Positions 8,047-15,957 of a stretch of DNA of 40,327 bases are shown here, one piece after another. The stretch is from contig DEQR01000015.1 in the NCBI GenBank assembly GCA_002360535.1, positions 1-40,327 on the forward strand, read 5' to 3'. Positions within the stretch are counted from its first letter, which is position 1. Every line of letters begins with the position of its first letter. The position numbers were made by a program, and so were the translations under genes. Source of the stretch: Thiobacillus sp. UBA3361 (GTDB taxonomy: Bacteria; Pseudomonadota; Gammaproteobacteria; Burkholderiales; Thiobacillaceae). The notes beneath the pieces were generated by a model, which had not been told where the DNA came from, ran no database searches, and was given only the letters and a program-made list of their open reading frames with translations.

Positions 8047-9921
8047 CGGCGCCTCGCTGGGCCGGTACTCCGGCAGCCACTCCCTGAGCCGCGCCCGTAC
8101 CTGGTCGTCGCTGGAGCCGGCGGTACCCTCGATCCAATCCAGAATGGCCCGCAGCTGGGTCTCGTCCACAGCCCGCGCACGCGCCACCCGCAGCTTGGGA
8201 TGGGGTGTAGGGAGGGTGGTTTCCTCATCGGCCAGCAATTCCTCGTAGAGCTTTTCGCCCGGCCGCAGACCGCTATAGACGATTTCAATCTCGTCCTCGG
8301 TCTTGCCCGCCAGCTTGATCATCAGACGGGCCAGGTCGGCGATCCTGATGGGTTCGCCCATGTCCAGCACGAAGATCTCGCCACCCTCGCCCATCAGCCC
8401 CGCCTGCAGCACCAGTTGGGCCGCTTCGGGAATGGACATGAAGAAACGGGTGATCTCCGGATGGGTTACGGTCACCGGCCCGCCCGACTCGATTTGCTGT
8501 TGGAACTTGGGGATGACGCTGCCCGACGACCCCAGCACATTGCCGAACCGCACCGAGATGAAGCGTGTCCCGCCGCTGTCGGCTTGGTCAGCGGGACCGC
8601 CGCCGCGCGGCCGCAACACCTGGCACACCATCTCCGCCAGCCGCTTGCTGGCGCCCATGACATTGGTGGGATTGACCGCCTTGTCGGTGGACACCATGAC
8701 GAACTTGTGCACCCCCGCGGCCCGCGCCGCCCGCGCCAGCACGAAGGTGCCCAGTACGTTGTTCTTCAGGGCCTGCAGGGCGTTCTCCTGCTCCATGAGG
8801 GGGACATGCTTGTATGCGGCGGCGTGGAAGACCACGCTGGGCCGATGGGCGGACATGATCTCGTCCAGGCGCCGGGCATCCTTGACGTCGCCTATGACGC
8901 TCACCACCCGTAATTCCGGCATGCGCCGGGCGAACTCCTGTTCCATGCAGTAGAGGGCATATTCGCTCTGCTCCAGCATGACCAGGCAGGCCGGCCGGAA
9001 GTGGGCGATCTGCCGGCAGAGCTCGGAACCGATGGAACCGCCGGCGCCGGTCACCAGGATGACGGCGTTACCCAGACATTGGCTCAAGCCGGCATCATCC
9101 AGTTTGACGGGATCGCGCCCCAGCAGGTCGTCCAGCTGGATCGGCCTCAGGCTGGAGATGGCCACCCGGCCGTTCATCAGGTCCTCCAGGGACGGCACGG
9201 TGAGCACGTTCAGCCCGGCCGCCGTGAAGGTCTCCGTCCATTGGCGCCGCACGGCGTGTTGCGCCGACGGCAGGGCCAGGATCACGTCCCGGACATCCAT
9301 GTGGCGAGCGTAGCGGGGCAGGTCGGCCAGGCGGCCCAGCACCGGGATGTCCTGCATGCGGCGGCCGATCTTGCCCTCGTCGTCGTCGAACAGCCCCTCC
9401 ACCCGCCAGCGGGACGGGCTGCGCTTCAACTCCCGCAGCAGCACATCCGCGGCCGACCCCGCGCCGGCCACGAGTACCGACTGCCTGTCGCGGGACAGCA
9501 GGCCGGTCAACCGATGTTCCTTCCACAGGCGATACATCAGTCGGCTTCCCCCCATGATGAGGATGAGCAACAGCGGATCGAGCAGCAGCACGGAGCGGGG
9601 CACGATGGCCTGGATGCGGAACAGGATCAGCGCCGCCGGGGTGGCCAGGGCCACCACCCCCACGGCGATCAGGATGCGGCGCAGGTCCGGCAGGCTGGCG
9701 AAGCGCCAGATGCCCCGGTACAGACCGAACCGCCAGAAGATAAGGGTCTGCAAGGGCACGACCCAAAGCACGGTGTCCAGCAGGCCGGGCAGATACTCCG
9801 GGGGCAGCTGCATGTTGAAGCGCAGCCAGTAGGCGGCAACCCACGCCGCCAGGCTGGCCAGGGTGTCGTAGGCCAGGACAAGCAGACTACGTGAAGAGGG
9901 AGCCCCTTTCGGATAGCGCAT
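7924..9921 (-). CDS. WbpM/FlaA1-like membrane nucleotide-sugar 4,6-dehydratase
   Basis: A 665-residue member of the polysaccharide-synthesis dehydratase family that makes UDP-4-keto-6-deoxy-GlcNAc from UDP-GlcNAc. Residues 10-130 contain about four membrane segments, followed by a first nucleotide-binding domain (VLVAGAGSAADVLL, about 149-162). The catalytic SDR domain has VTGAGGSIGSE at 290-300 and STDKAVNPTNVMGASK at 411-426, giving the Ser-Met-Lys arrangement of large membrane-bound members. Family members normally end near the segment LREWLPEYRP; here reading continues about 43 codons into the antisense of the neighbouring flavoprotein gene. It is the last gene of the operon. With the phosphoglycosyltransferase upstream it probably supplies the first sugar of the repeat unit and may feed the DegT aminotransferase. 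Confidence 0.93.
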   Translation of the reverse strand: MRYPKGAPSSRSLLVLAYDTLASLAAWVAAYWLRFNMQLPPEYLPGLLDTVLWVVPLQTLIFWRFGLYRGIWRFASLPDLRRILIAVGVVALATPAALILFRIQAIVPRSVLLLDPLLLILIMGGSRLMYRLWKEHRLTGLLSRDRQSVLVAGAGSAADVLLRELKRSPSRWRVEGLFDDDEGKIGRRMQDIPVLGRLADLPRYARHMDVRDVILALPSAQHAVRRQWTETFTAAGLNVLTVPSLEDLMNGRVAISSLRPIQLDDLLGRDPVKLDDAGLSQCLGNAVILVTGAGGSIGSELCRQIAHFRPACLVMLEQSEYALYCMEQEFARRMPELRVVSVIGDVKDARRLDEIMSAHRPSVVFHAAAYKHVPLMEQENALQALKNNVLGTFVLARAARAAGVHKFVMVSTDKAVNPTNVMGASKRLAEMVCQVLRPRGGGPADQADSGGTRFISVRFGNVLGSSGSVIPKFQQQIESGGPVTVTHPEITRFFMSIPEAAQLVLQAGLMGEGGEIFVLDMGEPIRIADLARLMIKLAGKTEDEIEIVYSGLRPGEKLYEELLADEETTLPTPHPKLRVARARAVDETQLRAILDWIEGTAGSSDDQVRARLREWLPEYRPSEAPSGLLQIPLDGLGRRESLGDGGGYAGLGAVGHVAGGVETGH

Positions 9922-9932
9922 GAGTGGGCCGT

Positions 9933-10661
9933 TTAACCGCGGGAGGTGACGATTTCCGTCGCCCCCGGCGGTGGATGGGGATGCAGGGGCTCCCGACGGC
10001 CGGCGACACGCACGACCTCTGGATTGGCGCCGAGTCGCTCTAACAGGGTCATCACCTCGTCCAACGCCGCCCGCCTGGAGATGATGGCCTTGACGGTCAG
10101 CCAGATGAGGTACAGGTCCAGCCCCAGAGTGGCTCGCTCCACGTACAACAGGCCCAGGCGGCTCTTCCAGGGGCGGATGAGCTGGTTGTAGTCCAGGTCA
10201 GGGTCGCGGCTGTCCTTGAGGATATCGCCCTCGTCGGCGAAGACGATGGAGGCGATGTCCGTAATCCCAGGACGGACGCCGAGCAGGCGCTTTTCCTCGG
10301 GCGTGTAGAGATCCGTCTCGCGTTTCACGTTGGGGCGCGGCCCGACCAAGCTCATGTCGCCCTTGAGCACATTCCAGAGCTGGGTCAGTTCGTCCAGTTT
10401 CCAGCGGCGGATGAACTGCCCCACGGGGGTGATACGAGGATCCTTCCCGGAAGTGGAGTCCACCCCGCTCTTGTCGGCGTTGATGACCATGGAACGCAGC
10501 TTGACCATGCGGAACATGGCCTCGCCCCGGCCCACGCGGGGCGCGATGTAGAACGGCGAATGCCGGTCCTGGCGCCAGACGAGGAACATGACCGGCAGCA
10601 GCACCGGCGAGGCCAGGAGCAATCCGAGCGCGGCCACCGCCACATCCAATAGGCGCTTCAT
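9933..10661 (-). CDS. Initiating phosphoglycosyltransferase (bacterial sugar transferase, PglC/WcaJ type)
   Basis: The 242-residue protein is a small monotopic phosphoglycosyltransferase. It has one N-terminal hydrophobic re-entrant segment (residues 4-29), the conserved KLRSM (54-58), the catalytic Asp90-Glu91 dyad in RWKLDELTQLWNVLKGD, and MSLVGPRP (103-110). These enzymes move a sugar-1-phosphate from UDP-sugar to undecaprenyl phosphate at the cytoplasmic face, the first step of repeat-unit assembly. It lacks the long N-terminal domain of WcaJ/WbaP proteins. It overlaps the E1 beta gene by ATGA and is 11 bases from the WbpM-like gene, so a WbpM-derived 6-deoxy-HexNAc is a plausible substrate; the actual sugar is not visible in the sequence. 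Confidence 0.93.
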   Translation of the reverse strand: MKRLLDVAVAALGLLLASPVLLPVMFLVWRQDRHSPFYIAPRVGRGEAMFRMVKLRSMVINADKSGVDSTSGKDPRITPVGQFIRRWKLDELTQLWNVLKGDMSLVGPRPNVKRETDLYTPEEKRLLGVRPGITDIASIVFADEGDILKDSRDPDLDYNQLIRPWKSRLGLLYVERATLGLDLYLIWLTVKAIISRRAALDEVMTLLERLGANPEVVRVAGRREPLHPHPPPGATEIVTSRG

Positions 10662-11650
10662 CGTGCCGCCTCCTTCACCAAGTCTGCCGCCGCCGTCACG
10701 ATGTCATCCACAAGGGTGTAGTAGATCCGCTCCAGGGGCTTGCTGGTGGGGGCAGGCGCATCGGGCAACGTTAGCCTGCGGGGCAGGGCGCGCAGTTCGG
10801 CGGGATGCACAGCCTCGGCCACCCGCGCGATCACCTCGCCGGCCAATCCGCAGGTCCGCCAGCCGCCGTCCACGGCCAACAGGCGACCGGTCTTGCGCAC
10901 GGAGGCGATGATGGGCTCGGCCCTGAGCGGATTGATCACCCGCAAATCCACCACCGCGGCTGAGATGCCCCGTTCAGCAAGCCCGTTCGCCGCCGCCAGG
11001 CATTGCTGGGTGGTATAGCTGCTGCCCACCAGGGTGATGTCGCTGCCGTCACGCAACAGCTCAGGCCCCTCCAGTTCCAGCGGCCGCTCCACCACCGGCG
11101 GCAGGTCGTCCTCCAGGTCGTACAACCAACGGTCGTCGATATACAGCACCGGGTCGTCACACAACACGCTGGCGATCAACAGATCACGCGCGTCGGCCGG
11201 CGTGGCCGGCATCACCACCCGCAGGCCGGGCACATGGGCAAACCAGGCATGGAGCGCCTGGGAATGCTGGGCGCCCTGCTCGCCGCCGCGATTGACGATG
11301 CCCCGGATCGTCACCGCCGGATGGGCCTGCCCTCCGACCATGTGCGACCACTTGGCGGCCTGGTTGACCATGGCATCCATGGCATAGAGCATGAAATCCA
11401 CGCGCGGGTGCACCACGATGGGCCGATATCCGCACAGGGATGCGCCTACCGCGGCACCGGTGCAGGCCGATTCGGACACCGGCGAGTCCATGATGCGATC
11501 CACGCCATACAGCTTGTCCAGGTCGGTCATGGAATTTCCCACATACCATTTGGCCCACAGGCCCTGACCGATGACGAAGACCTCGGGGTGATGGTCGAGG
11601 AGGTGCATGAAGGCCGCGCGGATGGCCGTGCCGTAGTTCATGCGCGTCAT
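10658..11650 (-). CDS. Thiamine-diphosphate E1 component, beta subunit (orphan, glycan locus)
   Basis: A 330-residue homologue of 2-oxoacid dehydrogenase E1 beta (pyruvate/acetoin type). The catalytic-site glutamate is present in DSPVSESACTGAAVGASL (Glu60), as is the active-site histidine in GAQHSQALHAWFAHVPGL (His129). Subunit-interface motifs VVMPATPADARDLL and DPVLYIDDRWLY are also intact, so it looks functional. The start overlaps the alpha-subunit stop by ATGA and its own stop overlaps the sugar transferase start. No E2 lipoyl acyltransferase or E3 gene is in the window. Family knowledge: E1 alpha/beta pairs without E2/E3 occur in avilamycin biosynthesis (AviB1/AviB2), where they install a two-carbon branch on a sugar. 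A similar role here is an inference. Confidence 0.9.
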   Translation of the reverse strand: MTRMNYGTAIRAAFMHLLDHHPEVFVIGQGLWAKWYVGNSMTDLDKLYGVDRIMDSPVSESACTGAAVGASLCGYRPIVVHPRVDFMLYAMDAMVNQAAKWSHMVGGQAHPAVTIRGIVNRGGEQGAQHSQALHAWFAHVPGLRVVMPATPADARDLLIASVLCDDPVLYIDDRWLYDLEDDLPPVVERPLELEGPELLRDGSDITLVGSSYTTQQCLAAANGLAERGISAAVVDLRVINPLRAEPIIASVRKTGRLLAVDGGWRTCGLAGEVIARVAEAVHPAELRALPRRLTLPDAPAPTSKPLERIYYTLVDDIVTAAADLVKEAAR

Positions 11651-12705
11651 TTCGCCGCCCCGCCCGCATAGACCCAGTCCAGCAGGGCACTTTCGTCAGG
11701 ATAGGGAGCCGCATCGGCTCGCCGCCAGGCCGTTTCCACCTCCTCCAGCACGGCCCTATCCATGGCCTGCCATGTCTCCTCCTGCAAGGACTCAGCCTCT
11801 CTCAGGGCGTCGGCCAGCCGGCGTATCGGGTCGCGGCGTTTCCAAAGCGCCAGATCGCTGCCCCGGTTCACGCCCACGTCCAGATCCTCACGGGGCCCCA
11901 CATGGCCGCGCCAGCGGTAAGTCAACGCCTCCAGGAAGGCCGGCCCCTCACCTCGGCGGATACCGGCTACCAGGCTTGCGGTGGCGTCGGAAACGGCCAG
12001 CAGATCGTTGCCGTCGATGGTCATGGCGGACATGCGATGGGCCTCGGCGAAACGCGCCACCCGGTCGCTCGGTTGGCGCAGGGAAATATGCAGGTGGCTG
12101 GAGAACAGGTTGTTCTCACAGACGAACAACACCGGCAGGCGCCAGGCGGCGGCCAGATTCATGGCCTCGTGCACCACGCCTTCCTCGGCGGCGCCGTCGC
12201 CGAAATAGGCCACCGCCAGGCTGTCGCCACCGTCCTTCCGGGCAGCCAGGGCCGCGCCCACCGCCAGGGACACGGTGCCGGCCACGATGGGCACCGTGCC
12301 GAGCAGGCCATGTGCCGGATCGTGCAGATGCATGGAACCACCCATCCCCTTGGAGCAGCCGTCCAGCTTGCCCAGCACCTCGGCCAGCAGCGGATAGACC
12401 CCGCCGCCCAGGGCCAGGTAATGGGAGTGGGAACGGTGGGCGCCAAACACCCGGTCGGTGGCACGCAGATGTTCGGACACCCCCACCGCCACCGCCTCCT
12501 GGCCGATGCCCAGGTGGCAGGGGCAGACGATCATGCCCGCCGTCACCATGTCGCCGATCTTCTCCTCCACCCGGCGGATCAGCAGCATGTCGCGCAACTG
12601 GCGCAGCAGACGTTCCGTATCCCGTCCGGATATGGCCAGTGCCGACAGATGCTGCTCGGGGTCCGAAAGGGTACCCAACTCCCGGTATGGAAAATCCCGT
12701 GTCAT
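11647..12705 (-). CDS. Thiamine-diphosphate E1 component, alpha subunit (orphan, glycan locus)
   Basis: A 352-residue homologue of pyruvate/acetoin dehydrogenase E1 alpha. The thiamine-diphosphate/magnesium motif is complete: GDG at 169-171 and CENN at 196-199 with the usual spacing of about 28 residues. Family segments HLGIGQEAVAVG, RSHSHYLALG and SKGMGGSMHL are present. The start is ATG 12705 (MTRDFPYREL), overlapping the preceding aminotransferase stop by ATGA. It forms the heterotetramer partner of the beta subunit encoded next. The chemistry would be decarboxylation of a 2-oxoacid such as pyruvate, leaving a two-carbon unit on thiamine diphosphate. With only glycan genes around it, the acceptor is more likely a keto-sugar nucleotide than lipoyl-E2, although a distant E2/E3 cannot be excluded. 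Confidence 0.9.
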   Translation of the reverse strand: MTRDFPYRELGTLSDPEQHLSALAISGRDTERLLRQLRDMLLIRRVEEKIGDMVTAGMIVCPCHLGIGQEAVAVGVSEHLRATDRVFGAHRSHSHYLALGGGVYPLLAEVLGKLDGCSKGMGGSMHLHDPAHGLLGTVPIVAGTVSLAVGAALAARKDGGDSLAVAYFGDGAAEEGVVHEAMNLAAAWRLPVLFVCENNLFSSHLHISLRQPSDRVARFAEAHRMSAMTIDGNDLLAVSDATASLVAGIRRGEGPAFLEALTYRWRGHVGPREDLDVGVNRGSDLALWKRRDPIRRLADALREAESLQEETWQAMDRAVLEEVETAWRRADAAPYPDESALLDWVYAGGAAK

Positions 12706-13826
12706 ACGGCCCGCCCGTAGAAGCCGCGAATGTGGTCGCAGATGTAGTCCACGTCCGCGTCGCTGAGGGTGGTGTTCATGGGCAGCATGAGACAGCGGGT
12801 GAAGAATCGGTCCGTCACCGGCAGACTGGAGTCGGCAAAGCCCAACTCGTGGAACTGGTGCACGGGCGTTCCGGCCCACTGGATGATGGTGCGCACGCCG
12901 TTCCGCTCCATGTGGGCGCGTAGCTCGTCGCGGCGCTCCGCCTCCAGTTCATAGTTCTGGTACACGTCGTAATGGCGTGGGTCGGCGTCGGGGGCGGGGG
13001 GCAGGGCAAGCTCCGGCAGGTCGCCCAGGCGGGCCTGGTAGCGTGCGGCGATGGCGCGGCGCCTGTCGATGTCGTCCTGGTAGGTGCCCAGCTTGTAATC
13101 CAGGACGGCGGCCTGCAGGTTGTCCAGCCGGGAATTGAAGCCCCAGGCCACCACCCGGCCGTCGGCGTTGCGGCCGTGATCCCGCAACAAGGCAAGCTTC
13201 TCCGCCACCGCATCGTCATCGGTGACCACCGCGCCCCCATCGCCGAAACACCCCAACAGCTTGGCGGGATAGAAGCTGATGGTGCCGAATCGCCCGAAGG
13301 TGCCGGCGCAGCGCCCCTTGAAACGGGAGCCCAACCCCTGGGCGGCGTCTTCCACGATCATGATGCCGTGCCGGTCGGCGATGGCCTGCAGGGCATCCAT
13401 GTCGCAGGTGCGGCCGTTGACCTGCACCGGCATGATGGCCTTGGTGCGCGGCGTGACCAGACGTTCCACGGAAGCCGGGTCGAGCATGTGGTCGGGACCG
13501 ATCTCCGCCAGCACGGGGGTGGCGCCGACGAAATGCACCGCCGCCGCGGTGGCAATATAGGTATGGGAGGGAATGATGACCTCGTCCCCGTGCCCCACCC
13601 CCACCGCCATCAGCCCCAGCCAGATGGCATCGGTGCCGTTGGCCACGCCGAAGGCATGCTTCACGCCCATGAACCGGGCCAGGTTCTGCTCGAACTGGCT
13701 CAGGTCCTTCTGCAGGATGTAGGCGCCACGCCGGCAGACATCCAGTATCACCTGGCTGAGTTCCGCCTCCCGGTCCGCGAACAGGGCGGGGTAGTTGAAG
13801 AAGGGAATGGTGCGGGCTGCGGACAT
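12702..13826 (-). CDS. DegT/DnrJ/EryC1-family sugar aminotransferase
   Basis: The 374-residue protein has the PLP-dependent sugar aminotransferase layout: FGVANGTDAIWLGL (59-72), the PLP-ring aspartate in VEDAAQGLGS (Asp160), and the Schiff-base lysine in SFYPAKLLGCFGDGGAV (Lys189). The motif SFYPxKxLGxxGDGG resembles 3-keto-sugar aminotransferases such as FdtB/QdtB, but position 3 versus 4 specificity cannot be fixed from this. ATG 13826 was chosen for its ribosome binding site (AGGAACG) and family-like N terminus. It overlaps the E1 alpha gene by four bases, so it may aminate the same nucleotide sugar that the E1 pair branches, or the WbpM product. Amino donor is probably glutamate. Confidence 0.92.
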   Translation of the reverse strand: MSAARTIPFFNYPALFADREAELSQVILDVCRRGAYILQKDLSQFEQNLARFMGVKHAFGVANGTDAIWLGLMAVGVGHGDEVIIPSHTYIATAAAVHFVGATPVLAEIGPDHMLDPASVERLVTPRTKAIMPVQVNGRTCDMDALQAIADRHGIMIVEDAAQGLGSRFKGRCAGTFGRFGTISFYPAKLLGCFGDGGAVVTDDDAVAEKLALLRDHGRNADGRVVAWGFNSRLDNLQAAVLDYKLGTYQDDIDRRRAIAARYQARLGDLPELALPPAPDADPRHYDVYQNYELEAERRDELRAHMERNGVRTIIQWAGTPVHQFHELGFADSSLPVTDRFFTRCLMLPMNTTLSDADVDYICDHIRGFYGRAV

Positions 13827-13848
13827 GGATATCGTTCCTGTATGCGTG

Positions 13849-14622
13849 TCAAACCAGAGAAGCGGCGAGATAGAGGACTTTGTGTTCTCGATCGGGCCGG
13901 CCGGCGGGCAATTCGACCGGCGGCACATAGGGTGACCCAGCCTCCCCGATTTCATCCGGCATGATGACCAACCCCCCGAATACCAGACGCTTGAGGAGTT
14001 TCTTGCCGGCCATGGTCTTGGGCATCAAATGGAGGGCCACGGCCAGCCGTTTGATAGGCCTTAAGAGACGTTGCCTGAGGGTGACCTGCCCGTAGGGGTG
14101 GGCGCCGAAAAATTCGCAGCGAAAACCCTGTTTACCGAACAACTGCCCCAGTTCCACCACCCCGTAATACCGATGGGAGAAAGGGCTCGGATTGAAGTCG
14201 TACAAGTCCTTGTTGGCGGTTGCCACTAGCACCTGCCCGCCGGACCTCAAGACCCGTCGGCATTCGGCCACGAAACGGTGAGCATCTGGCAGGTAGTAGA
14301 TGGCCTCGAACAGGATCACCACGTCCAGGCTCCGGTCCGGAAGCGGCAGGTTCGCCGCATCCAACACGCGGATGTCGATGCGATCCCCATAATGCCGCCT
14401 GGCCCGCTCCACCAGGGCCGGGGTGATATCCCCCGCCATGAGGCTGCCGGCTTGCCGGGACAAGTAAGCCAGGCCCTGTCCCGCCCCGCAGGCCACTTCC
14501 AGGACCGCGCGGCCTTGGCAAAAAGGCCCGGCCCAAAGGTAACGGTGGCGCAAACGCTCGACCTGTTCGGCGGTAACCTCATCTCCGGACAACTCGGTGA
14601 CCGTGGTGAAATCCGTACTCAT
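13849..14622 (-). CDS. Class I SAM-dependent methyltransferase
   Basis: A 257-residue Methyltransf_11/25-type enzyme. The SAM motif is AVLEVACGAGQGLAYLS (about residues 39-55), followed by the acidic loop SLMAGDIT, the post-motif RSLDVVILFEAIYYL and RVLRSGGQVLVATAN. The C-terminal 90 residues are basic with a short hydrophobic stretch and may bind the substrate or membrane. It starts with an ATGA overlap with the glycosyltransferase gene and ends 22 bases before the DegT aminotransferase, so it is likely a sugar O- or N-methyltransferase of this glycan. The acceptor cannot be predicted. Confidence 0.85.
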   Translation of the reverse strand: MSTDFTTVTELSGDEVTAEQVERLRHRYLWAGPFCQGRAVLEVACGAGQGLAYLSRQAGSLMAGDITPALVERARRHYGDRIDIRVLDAANLPLPDRSLDVVILFEAIYYLPDAHRFVAECRRVLRSGGQVLVATANKDLYDFNPSPFSHRYYGVVELGQLFGKQGFRCEFFGAHPYGQVTLRQRLLRPIKRLAVALHLMPKTMAGKKLLKRLVFGGLVIMPDEIGEAGSPYVPPVELPAGRPDREHKVLYLAASLV

Positions 14623-15896
14623 ATCCCTGTGGATGCTGCTCTGTATGCGGCGACCACCTCGCTCAGGTAGTCACACATGCCGCCGTAAACCTTGTCGGCA
14701 TCGAATTGCTGCGCGAAGACACGGCGGGCATTCGAGGACATATCAGCCAGGGGCTGACTGTTCTCGCAAAATCGTACAAAGATATCACGCAAAGCCAAGG
14801 CATTTCCCTCCGGATAGGACATGCCGCAGCCATGACTGGCCAAGAATCCGCCCAGATACCCTCCTAGACTGGTCAGCACCGGCAGTCCGCCGGCTAGGTA
14901 TTCAATAGGCTTGTTGGGCATGTTGCCTACAAAGCCGGCGTGGTTTCGATAGGGGGCCAACCCCACATCAGCCATACCCATCAAGGCATGGATCTGAGCC
15001 CGATCCACCCAGCCCGGAAACACCACGGCACGGCTGGTGCCCGCGCGGGTCTTGAGCGCCTCCAGCCTTTCACCGATACCGCACAACACGAAGCGCACCG
15101 CATGGCCCTCTGACTCCAGCAACAAGGCAGCATCCAACACGGTTTCCAGGTCGAACTGATGGCCCAGGGTGCCGAAAAAGCAGGCAATGAGACCGCCCTG
15201 GCCTGCAACCAGGCCATGTCCTTTCCAGAATCGCACCGCCGCCTCCCTGTCCTGTTCCGCAGGAGCCTGAGCCAGGTAACCGAAGGGGAAAGGCCGATCC
15301 AGACGGGTCGCCACACGCCCGGCATTCCTCAGCCCCCATTCAACGAAAGGCGGTGAATTGCCGGTGATGGCATACGCGTCGACACAGGCGCGCATGGCCT
15401 GACCCCGCATGGGTGCCAAAGCGTACCTAGCCAGCCCCCTGGCCCAATGCGGCGCAAACTCCTGGAAGATGTCCGGCCAAAGGTCGCGGACATCGATGAC
15501 CACCGGTACGCCGTGCCGTTTGCCGTAACGTGTGGAGGCCAGTGCCAGTTCCAGGGTCGGCAGGGAGCAGAGGATGACGTCCGGCACGGATTCCACCTCG
15601 GCCAGGGTCGAAAATCGGCCTGCCACTCGTATATGGTCGAGGATACGGCGGATAGAGATGTTGTGTCGGTAGCCGCGGCCATGCAGCAAATGCAGGCTGA
15701 TTTCGTCCTGCAATCGCAACACGGTGTCCGACGGGTAGAGGTGACGTTTTTGCCAGTGATCGAAGGTGGAGGTCCACCACACCACCTGATGTCCCCGGCG
15801 CGCCAGCATCTGGCCGAGCAGTCCGGCCCTGAGCAGGCGGGCGCCCGTCCCTGGCAGGGGCAAGGGTTCCCCGACCGTCACGAGCCAGACGCGCAT
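14619..15896 (-). CDS. Glycosyltransferase family 4
   Basis: A 425-residue GT-B glycosyltransferase. The N-terminal domain begins MRVWLVTVGEPLPLPGTGARLLRAG with the usual acceptor-side glycine region. The C-terminal donor domain shows CFFGTLGHQFDLETVLDAA, VFPGWVDRAQIHALMGMADVGLAPY and PIEYLAGGLPVLTS, typical of the WbuB-like GT4 group. The start ATG 15896 has a good ribosome binding site (AGGAAG); in-frame codons upstream are ignored because they would run into the spacer after the Wzy gene. It probably adds one sugar to the lipid-linked repeat on the cytoplasmic face. Donor and linkage are unknown. Confidence 0.9.
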   Translation of the reverse strand: MRVWLVTVGEPLPLPGTGARLLRAGLLGQMLARRGHQVVWWTSTFDHWQKRHLYPSDTVLRLQDEISLHLLHGRGYRHNISIRRILDHIRVAGRFSTLAEVESVPDVILCSLPTLELALASTRYGKRHGVPVVIDVRDLWPDIFQEFAPHWARGLARYALAPMRGQAMRACVDAYAITGNSPPFVEWGLRNAGRVATRLDRPFPFGYLAQAPAEQDREAAVRFWKGHGLVAGQGGLIACFFGTLGHQFDLETVLDAALLLESEGHAVRFVLCGIGERLEALKTRAGTSRAVVFPGWVDRAQIHALMGMADVGLAPYRNHAGFVGNMPNKPIEYLAGGLPVLTSLGGYLGGFLASHGCGMSYPEGNALALRDIFVRFCENSQPLADMSSNARRVFAQQFDADKVYGGMCDYLSEVVAAYRAASTGI

Positions 15897-15957
15897 GGTC
15901 TTCCTGGACTGTGCCTGATCCGCGCTGCCGTCACCCCGGAACAAGCCTCACTGTCAG

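Noticed and set aside
10658..12705. A complete pyruvate or acetoin dehydrogenase complex operon
   Set aside because: No E2 (lipoyl) or E3 gene is present on either side; the flanking genes are all for glycan synthesis.
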